A program made the position numbers and the translations under genes. Of a DNA stretch of 64,000 nucleotides, positions 48,733 to 60,521 are shown piece after piece. The notes beneath the pieces are model-generated. The model searched no databases. It saw only the letters and a list, made by a program, of their open reading frames with translations, and was not told the origin of the DNA. The DNA comes from Dreissena polymorpha (taxonomy: Eukaryota > Mollusca > Bivalvia > Myida > Dreissenidae), in NCBI RefSeq assembly GCF_020536995.1, contig NC_068364.1:48112374-48176373 (forward strand). The letters are read 5' to 3'. Each line of letters starts with the position of its first letter. Position 1 is the stretch's first letter.

Positions 48733-49335
48733 TTTGACCATATTTCTTGGGTTAGGGGCATGGTCAGTTGGCTAAGTAACCAGGTTACACTTTTGACCAT
48801 ATTTCTTGGGGTTGGGGCATGGTCAGTGGGCTAAGTGACCAGGACACACGTTTGACCATATTTCTTGGGGTAGGGGCATGGTAGTGGGCTAATTAACCAG
48901 GTTACACGTTTGACCATATTTCTTGGGGTAGAGACATGGTCAGTGGACTAAGTCACCAGGTTACACGCTAGACCATATTTCTTGGGGTAGAGACATGGTC
49001 AGATGGCTAAGTAACCAGGTTACACGTTTGACTATATTTCTTGGGGTAGAGACATGGTCAGTGGACTAAGTCACCAGGTTACACGATTGACCATATTTCT
49101 TGGGGTAGAGACATGGTCAGATGGCTAAGTAACCAGGTTACACGTTGGACCATATTTCTTGGGATAGAGGCATGGTCAGTGGACTAAGTCACCAGGTTAC
49201 ACGTTTGACCATATTTCTTGGGGTGAAGGCATGGTCAGTTGGCTAAGTATACAGGTTACACGGTTGACCATATTTCTTGGGGTAGAGGCATGGTCAGTGG
49301 GCTAAATCACCAGGTTACACGTTTGATCATATCTC
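48733..49335. repeat. 59-bp minisatellite, about 10 copies
   Basis: The unit includes GTTTGACCATATTTCTTGGG, GTAGAGACATGGTCAGTGG and CTAAGTCACCAGGTTACAC. Two alternating variants (CAGTGGACTAAGTCACC and CAGATGGCTAAGTAACC) hint at a two-unit higher-order repeat in the middle of the array. Confidence 0.95.
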
Positions 49336-50084
49336 TTGGAGCGGTTTCATCTTTCTGCGGTTAACATGAAGCACTCGTCTGCCTGGAATATTTCCATATT
49401 TAATTAATATGACGTACGCATATACTTTACTTGAGAACGTTTTTATTTCACTTGAATAGTCAAGCATTTAAATTTGTGTCATGTTATACCAAAACCGGTA
49501 CTGCACACCATTTAATTCAGGTTTAAATTAAAAAAATGAAAATCAAAAACGATTCGTTGCTGTAACAAACAAAATCATTCAAACATTTTTTTTGTAATAT
49601 TGTATCATATCTGATCCCCGTTAACAAAACTATAATGTATAAATTATTTAAGCACGAAACATTTGAATTCTTGACGTGCACGACTTTCGGATTTCGTAGT
49701 TTTGTATTTTCGTTGTTAAAAAGCAATTTGTATAATGAACATTAACTACTTACAAACACTATCAATTGAGCTGCTTTTGACCACTTCAAGTATTCCTAGA
49801 ACATTTAGCCAGCATAAATAGATCACCGCATTAATCAAGGAAGTCTATGTCCTTCATTTCTTATCAATACTATTGTTAATTTCACACCGGGATATTGGGA
49901 AGTTATTTAAAGTGTGTAATTGTTGAGAGTACGCAATCTTGTAAATCTCTGAGAACTCATAAGTGTGAACAATGCGTTTGTATATAAAATAAATCTCATA
50001 ATTAACGTAACTTCACTGTAAAAGATATTAACTAATTACATCGGTTGTAAATGAAAACTGATTGATCAACATGCGATCATTGAT
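49336..50084. other. No recognised gene
   Basis: AT-rich spacer between two arrays. Confidence 0.5.
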
Positions 50085-50900
50085 GACAATACTAACTTGT
50101 TATACGCGACAACACTGACTTGTCATACGAAACATCACTGACTTGTCATACATGACAATACTGAGTTGTCATACATAACAACACTGACTTGTCATATTTG
50201 ACAGAAAAGACTTGTCATTCATGACAATACTGGCTTGTTATACATAACATGACAATACTGACTTGTTATACATTACAACACTGACTTTTCATGCATAACA
50301 ATACTGACTTGTTATACATAAAAGCACTGACTTGCCATACATGACAATACTGACTTGTCATACATTACAACACTGTCTTTTCATGCATGACAATACTGAA
50401 TTGTTATACATTACAACACTGACTTTTCATACATGACAATACTGACTTGTCATACATGACAACACTGACTTGTTATACATTACAATACTGACTTGTCATA
50501 CATTACAACACTGACTTGTCATACATGACAATACTGACTTGTTATACATAACAACACTGACTTTTCATACATAACGATACTGACTTGTCATACATTACAG
50601 TACTGACTTTTCAAACATGACAATACTGACTTGTTATACATTACAACACTGACTTTTCATGCATGACAATACTGACTTGTCATACATTACAACACTGACT
50701 TTTTATGCATGACAATACTGACTTGTAATACATAACAGAACTGACTTGTCATACATGACAATACTGACTTGTTATACATTACAACACTGACTTTTCATGC
50801 ATGACAATAATGACTTTTTATACATAACAGCACTGACTTGTCATACATGACAATACTGAATTATTTATAACAATACTGACTTGTAATACATAGCAGCACC
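50085..50900. repeat. 23-bp minisatellite, about 35 copies
   Basis: The unit is ACAATACTGACTTGTCATAC plus ATG, varying mainly between ACAATACTG/ACAACACTG and TTGTCATACATG/TTTTCATGCATG. Paired variants give a partial 46-bp higher-order period. Confidence 0.95.
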
Positions 50901-51008
50901 ATCTTTCAACCGCAACAGCACCGACTATAGAGTCATGATTGTAGACGTACACCGTACCAGCATTAAGGACAGCATGCCATTTCAGGCATTTCTCCGTTGA
51001 ATGACGTT

Positions 51009-51140
51009 GATGTATTTGTTTCTTTGCTAAGCTTACCACGTATGAAGAACCACTGTACATAATTGTACCCAAGAGATGTATTTGTTTTCTAAGCTAAGCT
51101 TACTACGTATGAAGAATCACTGTACATAATTGTACTCAAG
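51009..51140. repeat. 66-bp tandem duplication
   Basis: GATGTATTTGTTTCTTTGCT...CACTGTACATAATTGTAC occurs twice in tandem (51009-51074, 51075-51140) with a handful of differences. Confidence 0.9.
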
Positions 51141-51562
51141 AACGCAGCCATTCAACTTCCGCGAGGCATGATAAGTTTGAAAGACATGTTACAGCAAAGT
51201 CTGAAAACAAGTTAAACAGCGGATTCCCAGTGCAATCAGGATGAGCAAGACGCTTTAACACTTCACGAAAGGAGTGTGTCAAGTGTGTATTGTTGATTGA
51301 AGTTCAAATATATACTGCGATTCGGCTTCATCAAGATAAAACGCGTACTTATTATATGATAATGAACTCTTATCTAAACGAAAACCACTTCGGAGTGATT
51401 CGTTTGGTCGGTATCAAAACAAGAGCGCAACTGTGTCAGTCATTTAACCTCAAAACTGTGAACAACATGTGGGACAGTTGATTATCGCTCTAGCCTGTGC
51501 GTCGAAGATTTCAGCGCAAGGTGAGAACGTTTTTTATATCACTGAAATAAATCAGCCGAGCT

Positions 51563-51795
51563 CTGTGGAAACTGGGCTTACTACTTGTGCGTACGTGTCG
51601 TTCACGATTTTGCGCACAATCTAATCAGGAACGACACCTAACGCCTAAACTGGACTTTCGTTTAGAAGAGACTTCGTTTAAACGAAAATTCTATTAAAGC
51701 GGATAGCGTTTCCCTAATTAGCATTTGCAAACTGCACAGGCTTACTTGGAACGACAGTTTGCGCACATTTATTAAGACTCGTGTTCTCAGGTTGT
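51563..51795. repeat. R1 palindromic dispersed repeat, diverged
   Basis: AACTGGGCTTACTACTTGTGCG ... GGAACGACACC at the left, GCACAGGCTTACTTGGAACG and GCGCACATTTATTAAG at the right. The spacer GACTTCGTTTAAACGAAAAT is itself palindromic. Confidence 0.8.
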
Positions 51796-52740
51796 CAAAT
51801 AATTTCGTTAAAACAGCTGCTAAAGCGAGCTTCAAGGTTTATTGAAATCAACATAATTGTGTATCAATGCTTACGTGTGCAATCTTGATCGAACGAGGTT
51901 CGTCTGCGATGTGCATATGTTTCATTTGTTTTCAAGTTTTAACAAATGTTCGCATATGTTTTTTCTTAAAACTAAGCCACTTAAGCCTCTTATTGCTGCG
52001 AATTTGTTAAGCTTTATAACATCTTACTGGCCACAACTCATAAACAGAGGGTTTAATATACAAAAATGTTCAGGGTCTGTAGATTTCAGAACAAGATGTC
52101 GTTTTTCTGGAAAGTGCTGGAGGGCTTAGAAATCCAAGATGGCGTCCAAGATGGCCGCCGTTTTATGATTCAATTACTAATGAAGATGAATTGAATACAT
52201 CTATTGAACACTTATATGTACTGACTTTAATATCTGATAGAAGTAATCCATTGATATAGGGCTTAAAACAAACAGATCACCAAGGTCACCAAAGGTCAAG
52301 GGCAAGGTCATCTCATGGTCAAAATGGAAAAATAAACGAAAATTTGAGTATTGGCATATCATTTTCTTTTTTAATTCAAATGCTTTACATTTGCTGTGAT
52401 AACTAACCTCTTTATTATATAGCCACATTTACAAGCTTCATTTTAAACAAAAGTAATTGCCTGAAATTGTGTAGGTAACCATGGTAACCAAGACTACATA
52501 CGCTATGTGGCCATTTTCCTGGTTCGTGGAAAGTCATTTGGCATTATAACCATCAAGTTTAATAAGTTTGCTTTTAATCTTTAATAAATACTTTAAGACT
52601 TATCAAGGCAAATGTAAAGAACAGCTATGCAGTGTTCCATGTATCATATTTATTCAACAATCAAATCTAACCAGGTATTAGTGCTTGACACAGACTCATA
52701 AACGTTATTTACAAATGTTGTAAATTATGAGGTTTTACAT
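51796..52740. other. No recognised gene; AGGTCA cluster at 52278-52316
   Basis: CCAAGATGGCGTCC and CCAAGATGGCCGCC occur in tandem near 52134-52158. Three AGGTCA half-sites plus a TGGTCA lie within about 40 bp at 52278-52316. Both look like parts of a dispersed repeat rather than a specific promoter. Confidence 0.4.
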
Positions 52741-52748
52741 TGTATTTA

Positions 52749-53889
52749 CTAATACAAATGATGCAAATAACAAATTATGTTCAAGTTACAAACACTGAAA
52801 AACAACTCCTGTAAACCAGGAAGTGACTGACTGTCAAGCGTCCTACTTGTTGCTTTCGGAAGTCGTGGAATCCTCGTTGACTCGGCTAGCGCACTGCTGA
52901 CCAACATGCTTGTCATCGCATGAGTCGTCCTTTTACCATCAACTGTTCGCTCATTCAGATTCCAGTTATCAGCAACTGCCTTTACAAGCTTCCCCCTTTG
53001 GTCTCTAGGTAGTACATTGTCTGGTACAATACCACCAGAGTCTGTTATTTTGTGTGATGCAATGTTCTGTTGGGCTGCTGATGTCAAGAATAACCGAAGA
53101 TCTGGATATGAGATGGAATAAACAAGAGAGTACATATCTTCAATCAGATGGCGGCTGCCAAACTCGTTGTTGAGGTGTATCCCTAAGCCCAGGTGTTTAG
53201 GGGATGGGTTTTACGTGACAAGTGTAGTTAGGTCACAAGCAATAGCTAGACATCTTGCTATGGTCCTCTCAGAAGCTTCCTTGTAGCATTTTGTCATGTA
53301 AACAACACACTGCCTTGTAAAGAAGAGGCTACACAAACTGCTTCTGATCCGACAATTTGATTTCTTCTGGAGCGTAAAAGAAGTCATCAAAGTTAGGATT
53401 ATTCTCTATAATTCGTCTTCTCAAAATACTCATCGCCTTATGAACTACAGCTTCATCTGTGTCGTCCTCTGACTCTGGTAGTTCATCGTATGAACACTCA
53501 TTGTCATCTTGAATGACCTGTTCCATCTCCTTTGACTTTCTGACAGCATCATTAATAGTCAAATAAGACGAACAAAATAGGTCAGGCTTTTCATGCTGAT
53601 AAATAAAGGATACCTCTGGCCATAATTTTTCAAACAACCTTTTCAAATTGGAACTTTTATAACAGTTTGCATCATTTGAACATCCTTCTGATTCAGCAAT
53701 TTCAACAAAACGTTTTTTTTTTAATGCAGGAAAGAAGAACACCTTTTTGTCAACAACAATAGAATGCTCAAAATCATTTTTTATTATCTCATCAATTATT
53801 GTGTATGAAATTGTTTGGTTTTCAGAAGTGGCCTTATTGGGTGTCAGCCCGGAAAATGCATAACTATAACACTGGTAGTATTTAGTCAA
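52749..53889 (-). pseudogene. Uncharacterised, probably repetitive, invertebrate ORF (broken)
   Basis: Two long minus-strand parts (53889-53329, 186 codons; 53135-52749, 128 codons) are linked by still recognisable coding sequence. Notable segments: DKKVFFFPALKKKRFVEIAE, KLWPEVSFIYQHEKPDLFCS, then LGLGIHLNNEFGSRHLIEDM and SISYPDLRLFLTSAAQQN. I recall similar proteins, with a G-SRHLI...YS-SY-E-RRFLTS pattern, as multi-copy hypothetical proteins in bivalves and cnidarians. They have no assigned function and may belong to a mobile element. The frame is interrupted at least twice, so I treat it as broken. No signal peptide or membrane segment. Confidence 0.6.
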
Positions 53890-53899
53890 ACAACCTTTT

Positions 53900-54487
53900 T
53901 TCTATGATATCGAGCCTAAATGGCTACAAGATCACCATTTGGAACACTTGCCAGTCAGTCAATAATAGCTACATCATTTATTGCAGTAGCAATATCTTAC
54001 ACTTTGCGAAATATAGAGTTAGGGTCGGAAGATAAAGAAGTTTCAAATAGGCCAAACAAAAAAATGTGTGTTTCGGGTAACCCGACCCTACCTACGATTT
54101 TGGTCCCGACCCTACTTTTTTCGTCTTGTAAAAAAAAAGATCTCTGAAAAAATAGTGCCCGAAAAAAACGCGCATTTGCCACTTCCGCTATCGTTATCAA
54201 TCATCCGATTTTACGCCCGGCAATTATCGATTGCACACTATAATCCAGCGTAGAATTTCATAAATTTCAAAGGATACGCATAGTATTGACGATTTTGACA
54301 GACACGATCCATTATCCGCAAAGAGTCGTTTTCGCACATTTTAATCCCTTTTGTTGAAACATCGCTGTCTACACAATAGGTCAGTAGAACCGCTAAGCGT
54401 GTTATGTGTTTTTAAGTGTTTACATGGTTTCCCAGACGCAAAAGAAGAAAAACCAGACCGGAATCATTTACAAACTCAGCCGAGATA
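53900..54487. other. No recognised gene
   Basis: Short frames in both strands without domains. Confidence 0.4.
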
Positions 54488-54925
54488 TCATTGAAAAATG
54501 TTCTGATTGAAATTAATGATGATTGTCTTCTAGCGCGTCCACAATATATCACTATAGACTCGAACAACTGCCTCACCTCCTTGTTTCACTATAGCCACAT
54601 ACGAAAACTGCCCTACCCAACGGCGGCCATGTTTTTAAAAGGACAAGGGCCATTTTCAAACTATGCTGATATATCATTTGAAAAAAGGTTCTATGCAAGT
54701 CTCATAATGATTGTGCAAAACATCAGACTTCTAGAGTGTCGCAAGGTTTGACTATACCCATGTTATAACAGCTGCTACCCCCCTCCCGCAGACAGCCATG
54801 TTTTTAACGAACAAAAATCGTTTCCAAACACTCTGCTGATATATCATAAAAACACATGTTCTGGGTACGCTTCATGAAGATTGTGTAACATATGTTTCTT
54901 CTAGAGTGTTCACAAGCCCTTTTTG
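54488..54925. repeat. Bivalve-type dispersed repeat with about 170-bp internal period
   Basis: GCCATGTTTTTAAAAGGAC ... GCTGATATATCATTTGA ... CATAATGATTGTGCAAAACA ... CTTCTAGAGTGT recurs as GCCATGTTTTTAACGAAC ... GCTGATATATCATAAA ... CATGAAGATTGTGTAACATA ... CTTCTAGAGTGT. An older partial unit precedes it. The 111-codon frame across it is not a gene. Confidence 0.7.
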
Positions 54926-54949
54926 ATGATGCTGGAAAAGCAGCGTCTA

Positions 54950-55430
54950 AGGTTTTATAACCAGTAAAAAAAAATCTTCACAATGGCGGCATATGTAAAA
55001 GACCGAGCCAGTCCGATTGAGATAACTCGATTTTTCAGTTACTTCCCTTGGCATTCGCCACTGCGTAGGAGATTGCTCGTTGATTTTCATTGATAACATT
55101 CTCCTAGCAGAGTTGTCGTTCGTCTTGATAAAGGTAAATATTAATAGAACAGCATACCCTGGGGAAACAGATTCAATAAGTGTATCAGAACGTTAATTTC
55201 AAATTAGTAATTTTACATCCATTTTATTTTTATGGACCAATGAAACAACTATATATTTTCTCTATTTTGTTTCATATTTGTTCTCGATTTAGTAAATAAA
55301 TTGCGAATAAAAACATGTAAAATTAACTTTTTACGTGATCACAAAACTAAAGAATGCGAACAATTTCGAACATGCAAATTGTAAACGCTGCACTGCTATG
55401 ATATATATAGATAAAACAACAATTTGCGTA
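54950..55430. other. No recognised gene
   Basis: AT-rich spacer. Confidence 0.5.
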
Positions 55431-55437
55431 ATTGTCC

Positions 55438-55510
55438 GTCCCGCTAGCGCAGAGGTAAGGACGTTCGCTTTTTCACCTTCACGACATCGGTTCGATTCCC
55501 GCTCCCGGCG
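55438..55510 (+). pseudogene. tRNA-like sequence (Glu-like, SINE head or decayed tRNA)
   Basis: A-box TAGCGCAGAGGTAAGG, an anticodon-loop-like CTTTTTCACC (TTC, as in tRNA-Glu) and B-box GGTTCGATTCC are in order and spacing. The acceptor and T stems pair badly, so it is probably a SINE promoter or pseudogene. Confidence 0.55.
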
Positions 55511-55980
55511 CAATGTTATATTTTGTCTGTTTTGTGGTCACCATTCCGGACAGGTGTTTTTTTCCGGATAATCTCATACCCCCCCGCAGCATTTGACCAT
55601 ATAAAAAATTAAAAAGTTATTCAGTACAAAACAAATAGCTGGAAATTGCAGATCATTTAAAATTTACATATTGAATACGATATTCTAACAGAAATTACAC
55701 AACCACCTTAGTTTACATACCATGTTTGATATTTCGTTCGATTGTTAGATTTCAGCATATATATGTATAAGGTCATTTCGCTATTAGTTAACTTATCCAT
55801 ATGTTCGTGGGCGAACTCGGATAGTAAAGTGCTCATACGAATGAGCTCACATGGTCCGGCTATGTGCTCAAACCTACTTTCGAGAATCATCATGAAGGTA
55901 TCGCCATACTTTATGAACAAGAATGTGACCCACCTCCCAGTTTCGCTCAATGGGTCAAGTTACCCACGGGTACTACTCCC
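55511..55980. other. No recognised gene
   Basis: Open frames on both strands (for example minus 55950-55708) without a domain I can identify. Confidence 0.35.
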
Positions 55981-55984
55981 CCGT

Positions 55985-56105
55985 ACCCCTAAACTTTTTT
56001 TCGTACCAAAAATGTTTCGTACGCAAATTTGTTTCCTACCAAATTTTTTTTCGTACCCAAAATTTTCGTACCCAAATTTTTTATCGTACCCAAATGTTCG
56101 TATCA
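55985..56105. repeat. Short tandem repeats of TTTCGTACCCAAA type
   Basis: About seven irregular units of 14-20 bp (TTTTTTTCGTACCCAAAAT). Confidence 0.8.
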
Positions 56106-56109
56106 ACAT

Positions 56110-58190
56110 ACACAATTGTGGTGATATAGATAAACTTAAATTGATGTTTTATATCCATCCTCTTCACAAGCATCGTCACACCAGTACTGCCAGAACTTTG
56201 ATTTTAAATCTGACCAAGTGACGTTTTCCGAAATGTCATTGCGACAAATGTGCTGAAAAGGTTTCGTGAAAATTGAGCAATCCATGTGTGCTCTAAAGGG
56301 TTAATATGGTACACGATAACGAACAGACGACGCACACAATATTGTCAAAAAAGGTCTTCGTGAGCAATGTGTACTCAGATAAGATAAAATCATTGTGCAC
56401 ACATCAGGAGTGAAAACAAGCAGCTTGGCGAAGAAATCAGAACATGCTATCAGTAGAAATCACTTGATGGGGATAATTGTCTTTACATTTGTGCAGAGTT
56501 AAGATTTCTCACACTTAATGATACTATCCTTGTTTATGGAGAGCTTTTCAAACAAACTTCTCACAGGCGGCAAAATTGTTTTACCACCGAGGATAAGTCT
56601 TATGACTTTTATCACATGTTTTTTTTTTGTCTGACTCAAGAAGTAATTTCAAGCAAGGATGTATTTGAACACAACTTAAAATATACGTCGGGTGAAATTA
56701 CAGCAACATTTGCCGAACAGCGCCAACGAGCAGAAGCACACTTTTGGATCTACCTTTAATCCAATTACAAACACACTTGGAAACAAAAAATGATTTAGAC
56801 GAACACGTTACTGACAAAAAAACGCATTGTAATCGGTAGAATAACGAACAATTTCCTATAAATAATTGCATAGATAGAATTATACAAGCGATTGCGCTAG
56901 AAGCCTTAAGAGTTAATCGATTAAGTACACACGCAAAAATAAGTAAACATATATATCTCACCAAGCGCTTTTGAACAGACACATTTTTTTTTCTTCAAAC
57001 AAAATTCGTTATAATGAAATAAAAGACACGTTGTTTTATAAGTACTAATTATAGTTTAGCAAGACTCTTTTTTTCATACGTACTACGTATATTTAAGCAT
57101 GCATTCTGTACTGTGACACGCGTATCATCGAAGTTGCAAACTGTGACCTATTTCGGCTTGAATCAGCAAGCTACGACTTATTTTAGCTTGGGTTATCAAG
57201 CAGTAGAGGGCTATAAGTAAGCTATCTTCACCCTCGAATATAAACGAGTTCACTCGCATTAAGCTTTACTATTCGAATACAGTATTACTATGGGGAAAGA
57301 AACACACGACAGAATTGCAGATTATTATGTACATGTATATATGGCTTTTTCAGATTAAAGTCGAAGATCTGGGCAAAATTTTGCAACAATTTAATTTGTC
57401 AACCAAGTTTTACAAGCAATGCAGTTAACCGCCCTACAATAATTTTTAAACTGAGCACTTTAGATTACAAGATAAACGCGTTGGTTTCTGTCCACTCGAA
57501 CAAATGTAGCTGATAATTTGCTCCGATTAGTGCAGATTAACTGAGGACTCTCCATATCACGTATGATGAATAGCTTCTCATCGTTGTTTACTTGTCAGGA
57601 TTACGGTATCCACCGACGGTTTTGATCTTAAAGTGAGTAAGAATTATCTGTAAGTTTCAACTGTTTGGGAACAATATCTTGTTGAGAACATGGATGTGTA
57701 GAATCTTGCAGAAATGAACAACTTTGTAGCATCTATTGACATCAATGTCAAGCATGTTTATACTTGAAGATTAATCTCCGAATATTAGAAGTGTGCTTTA
57801 TTCGTGATTAAATTACATGCGCTGATATATATGTATGGAGTGTCTCATTTAAAACAAATATGAACACTTTTTGCAAGCATAATATAATAAGTACACAGGT
57901 TATCAGATAATTTGCAAGTAGAATTTTACAAGGTTTATTTAAAAACACGTTCAAGTTAAAAGTGGGAATATGCATTATTTCATTTATGTTAAATTAAAGT
58001 CAATATATCTGCCCATTAAACTCTTAACAATTGTTCCATGATTTGGTATTGGGTTAAAACTAATTAAGTTTAAACTTCATGATCGTTATACGTGATGCAT
58101 TTTACGTACATAAACTACAGCTTTATCACAAACATGACTTAACATACCCTCTCACCACTTTGAAACAACAAACAAAATTGTATCTTGAAC
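56110..58190. other. AT-rich stretch without a recognised gene
   Basis: No domain-bearing frame, array or long palindrome noticed. Confidence 0.5.
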
Positions 58191-58199
58191 ATCATACAC

Positions 58200-58560
58200 T
58201 TCATGTTACAGTGTATTGCCATATTTCAAGTTTCAATTCTATCGCTTGAGGAATATGGAAAAAGATCACTTCACAAACGGAGAAAATTGTATACGTTTGC
58301 CATAATAGGTTTACTATCAAGGCTAAATAACTCAAGAACGTGTGGTTCACTGCTCATGAAAAAGTGTCTTGCACATCTTCACTTTAAAGGGGATCACATA
58401 TTCCAAGTTTAAATTCAATAGCTTGAAAAATGAAGTCACTCAACAAACTTTAAACATTTGATTCGGACAAACAAACAAACCGATCAACCGACCAACCAAT
58501 CGACCGACCGGCCAACAGCGGGACTCCTACATAACTCCCTGTCAAACTTCGGTGTATAAT
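58200..58560. repeat. Dispersed repeat with two related subunits
   Basis: CATATTTCAAGTTTCAATTC (about 58220) and CATATTCCAAGTTTAAATTC (about 58398) begin two similar segments. A run of GACCAACCAATCGACCGACC type closes the element. This pattern is familiar from bivalve repeats. Confidence 0.55.
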
Positions 58561-59744
58561 TATGTCAATCTTTTGTTGTTGTTTTTTTATGTATAATTAG
58601 CAATTAAAAGCCCACATATAGATCTATGAAATTGACATAAGATATGGTCAACGTACTGCTTATAAGACTTTTTAATAGTGTTATTTGTGCTTTTGTTGTT
58701 ATACATCAACCACTTTTTTTTTCATAATTTTGTTTTTCTAAATGCTTTTCAGTACATAAAAGTGGCCTGGTATCTGCCATACGTAAATAGGGCAAAACAT
58801 GATAATGCAGTTATCAATAGAGGATAGTAAGATAACTTCCGGGTGATCTTCATGAATTAATTGATCACGCGGAGATGTCACGCGGTTTAGTGCACACTGC
58901 GCATTTGATTTGTGACCGACGCTAGTTGAGGTTGTGTTTGAGTACTTATATAAATTCGGGCGAAATAACGTTTTACTCCTGCTCGTCGTATAATGTAAGT
59001 ACATTATTATGTGTTTAAAAGTGCTGGTATATATAAGTATTTCTTAATGAAATAATTATTATATTTGAATTTAAGGTGCATTTATTGTATTAAGCAGTTC
59101 CTGAATAAATCGGGAATTTCGTGAGGTCGCTAAGTGAACCAGTAATTTCACTAAAATTCTGATTCAATTAGGAATTTCAATGAAATTAGTGATTAATATC
59201 TACAGTTGCAATGCAATCAATTGAAACAGGTATATCTTTAAATAACATATGTTTTATTTTTATTCGCAAATTGTTTTGTTTGGGTGACGAGAATACTAAT
59301 GTGTTATACAATTGTTGACAGATTTATTTATTTAGTTATGCCAACCATCTAATGTGTACAATTCAGTATTGCTGTTACCACTGTACATAAAAGATTTGTC
59401 TGTGTGCATTGTGAAATGGAAGCCAAACGAGTTCTTGCATCTCTAATCATTACCTATTGTATTGACTCTACCATCGGGTTTATATGTCATGTGATGTTTT
59501 CAAGTTAAAATAATTAACTTATTTACTATAATTCGATATTTACCGGTTTGAAATTGTCACAGTTTTACACAATAAAGGTTTGATTTCTTAAATACTGTTA
59601 CATCGCAGTTGATGCGACATATATAAATGAAGCAATATATATGTGTATGCTATGTAAACGATACACATCGAATGTAGTCAACGAAATCCGCTGACCATAA
59701 ATAACTCGTCGGTGTGTAATTTGACCCAGTCTCATTATGTTGCC
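58561..59744. other. No recognised gene; possible TATA-type promoter at 58946-58999
   Basis: ACTTATATAAATTCGGGCG (about 58945) is followed about 45 bp later by a donor-like TAATGTAAGTAC (58991). This could be a core promoter with a tiny first exon on the plus strand, but no gene follows to support it. Confidence 0.25.
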
Positions 59745-60455
59745 GGTGGATCTCGGTGCGTGATCCGGGATCTACCAGGATGAATCGGGGCTCTACCGTT
59801 ATGACCCGGGGCTCCACCGGGGACGACCGGGATGAACCGTGGACGACCGGGACTCCACCGGGAAAGTATTAAAATGTTTAACTCCTCCGGGATGAACCGG
59901 GAGTCACCTGGAAGGACCGGCAACGACCGGCGCGGCACCGGGAACAACCGGGACGGCACCGGGAACAACCCATTATCCGGCAGAGCTCCGGCAACGTCCC
60001 GGTTGTCGCTGGTGTTGCCCAGGTGGAGCCCCGGTATATGCTGGCAGAGTCCCTGTAAAGCTACGGTACATCGGTAAACCGGCGCTCTGCCGGGACGACA
60101 TCGGCATTCAACGGGGCTCCACCGCGGCATTTCCGGCGACGACCGGGGTTAAGCCTGGGCGTTGCCATAGCTCTGCCAGGGTCTGATGCCGGTATAGCCC
60201 CGGTGAGTGTAGGCGGAGTTACTGTATACCGGGGCTCTGCCGGGACGCTGCCGGCTTCCACCGGGGCTCTGCCGGGACTTCACCGGGATAAACCGTAGCT
60301 AGTCTGGTGTTGACCGGGACGGTTTGTAGACCGACTGCAATCGGGGCGGCACCTGGAAATAGTGTGACCGCGTTTAAAAAATTCGACGAATTATCCCGGT
60401 TCTCGCCGGTCGACCGGCATTAGCAAACCGGGATAGACCGGGGCTCTACGGGTAA
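59745..60455. repeat. GC-rich block of degenerate CCGGGG/GACCGG repeats
   Basis: About 700 bp of words such as GGGGCTCCACCGGGA, GACGACCGGGATGAACCG and GGCTCTGCCGGGAC, with no fixed period, in otherwise AT-rich DNA. Open frames on both strands are compositional. Confidence 0.85.
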
Positions 60456-60521
60456 TAGTGAGACTTGGGCTTAATTTTCGGGATGAATATCGGCATGTCT
60501 ATATGATTCTTACTGGTTATT
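60435..60521. repeat. Repeat B, copy 1 (left flank of the 3.2-kb insertion)
   Basis: AGACCGGGGCTCTACGGGT ... CTTACTGGTTATT, 87 bp, recurs with one change at 63779-63865. Confidence 0.95.

Noticed and set aside
50818-51072. Minus-strand frame with a donor-like site (ACGTGGTAAGC) as an exon
   Set aside because: Half lies in the 23-bp array and the rest in a 66-bp tandem duplication. No partner exon found.
54416-54751. 111-codon open frame as a gene
   Set aside because: Lies across a bivalve dispersed repeat whose units are repeated downstream out of frame.
59735-60261. Pro/Gly/Arg-rich frames in the GC-rich block as collagen-like coding sequence
   Set aside because: Compositional. Frames exist on both strands and show no Gly-X-Y periodicity.
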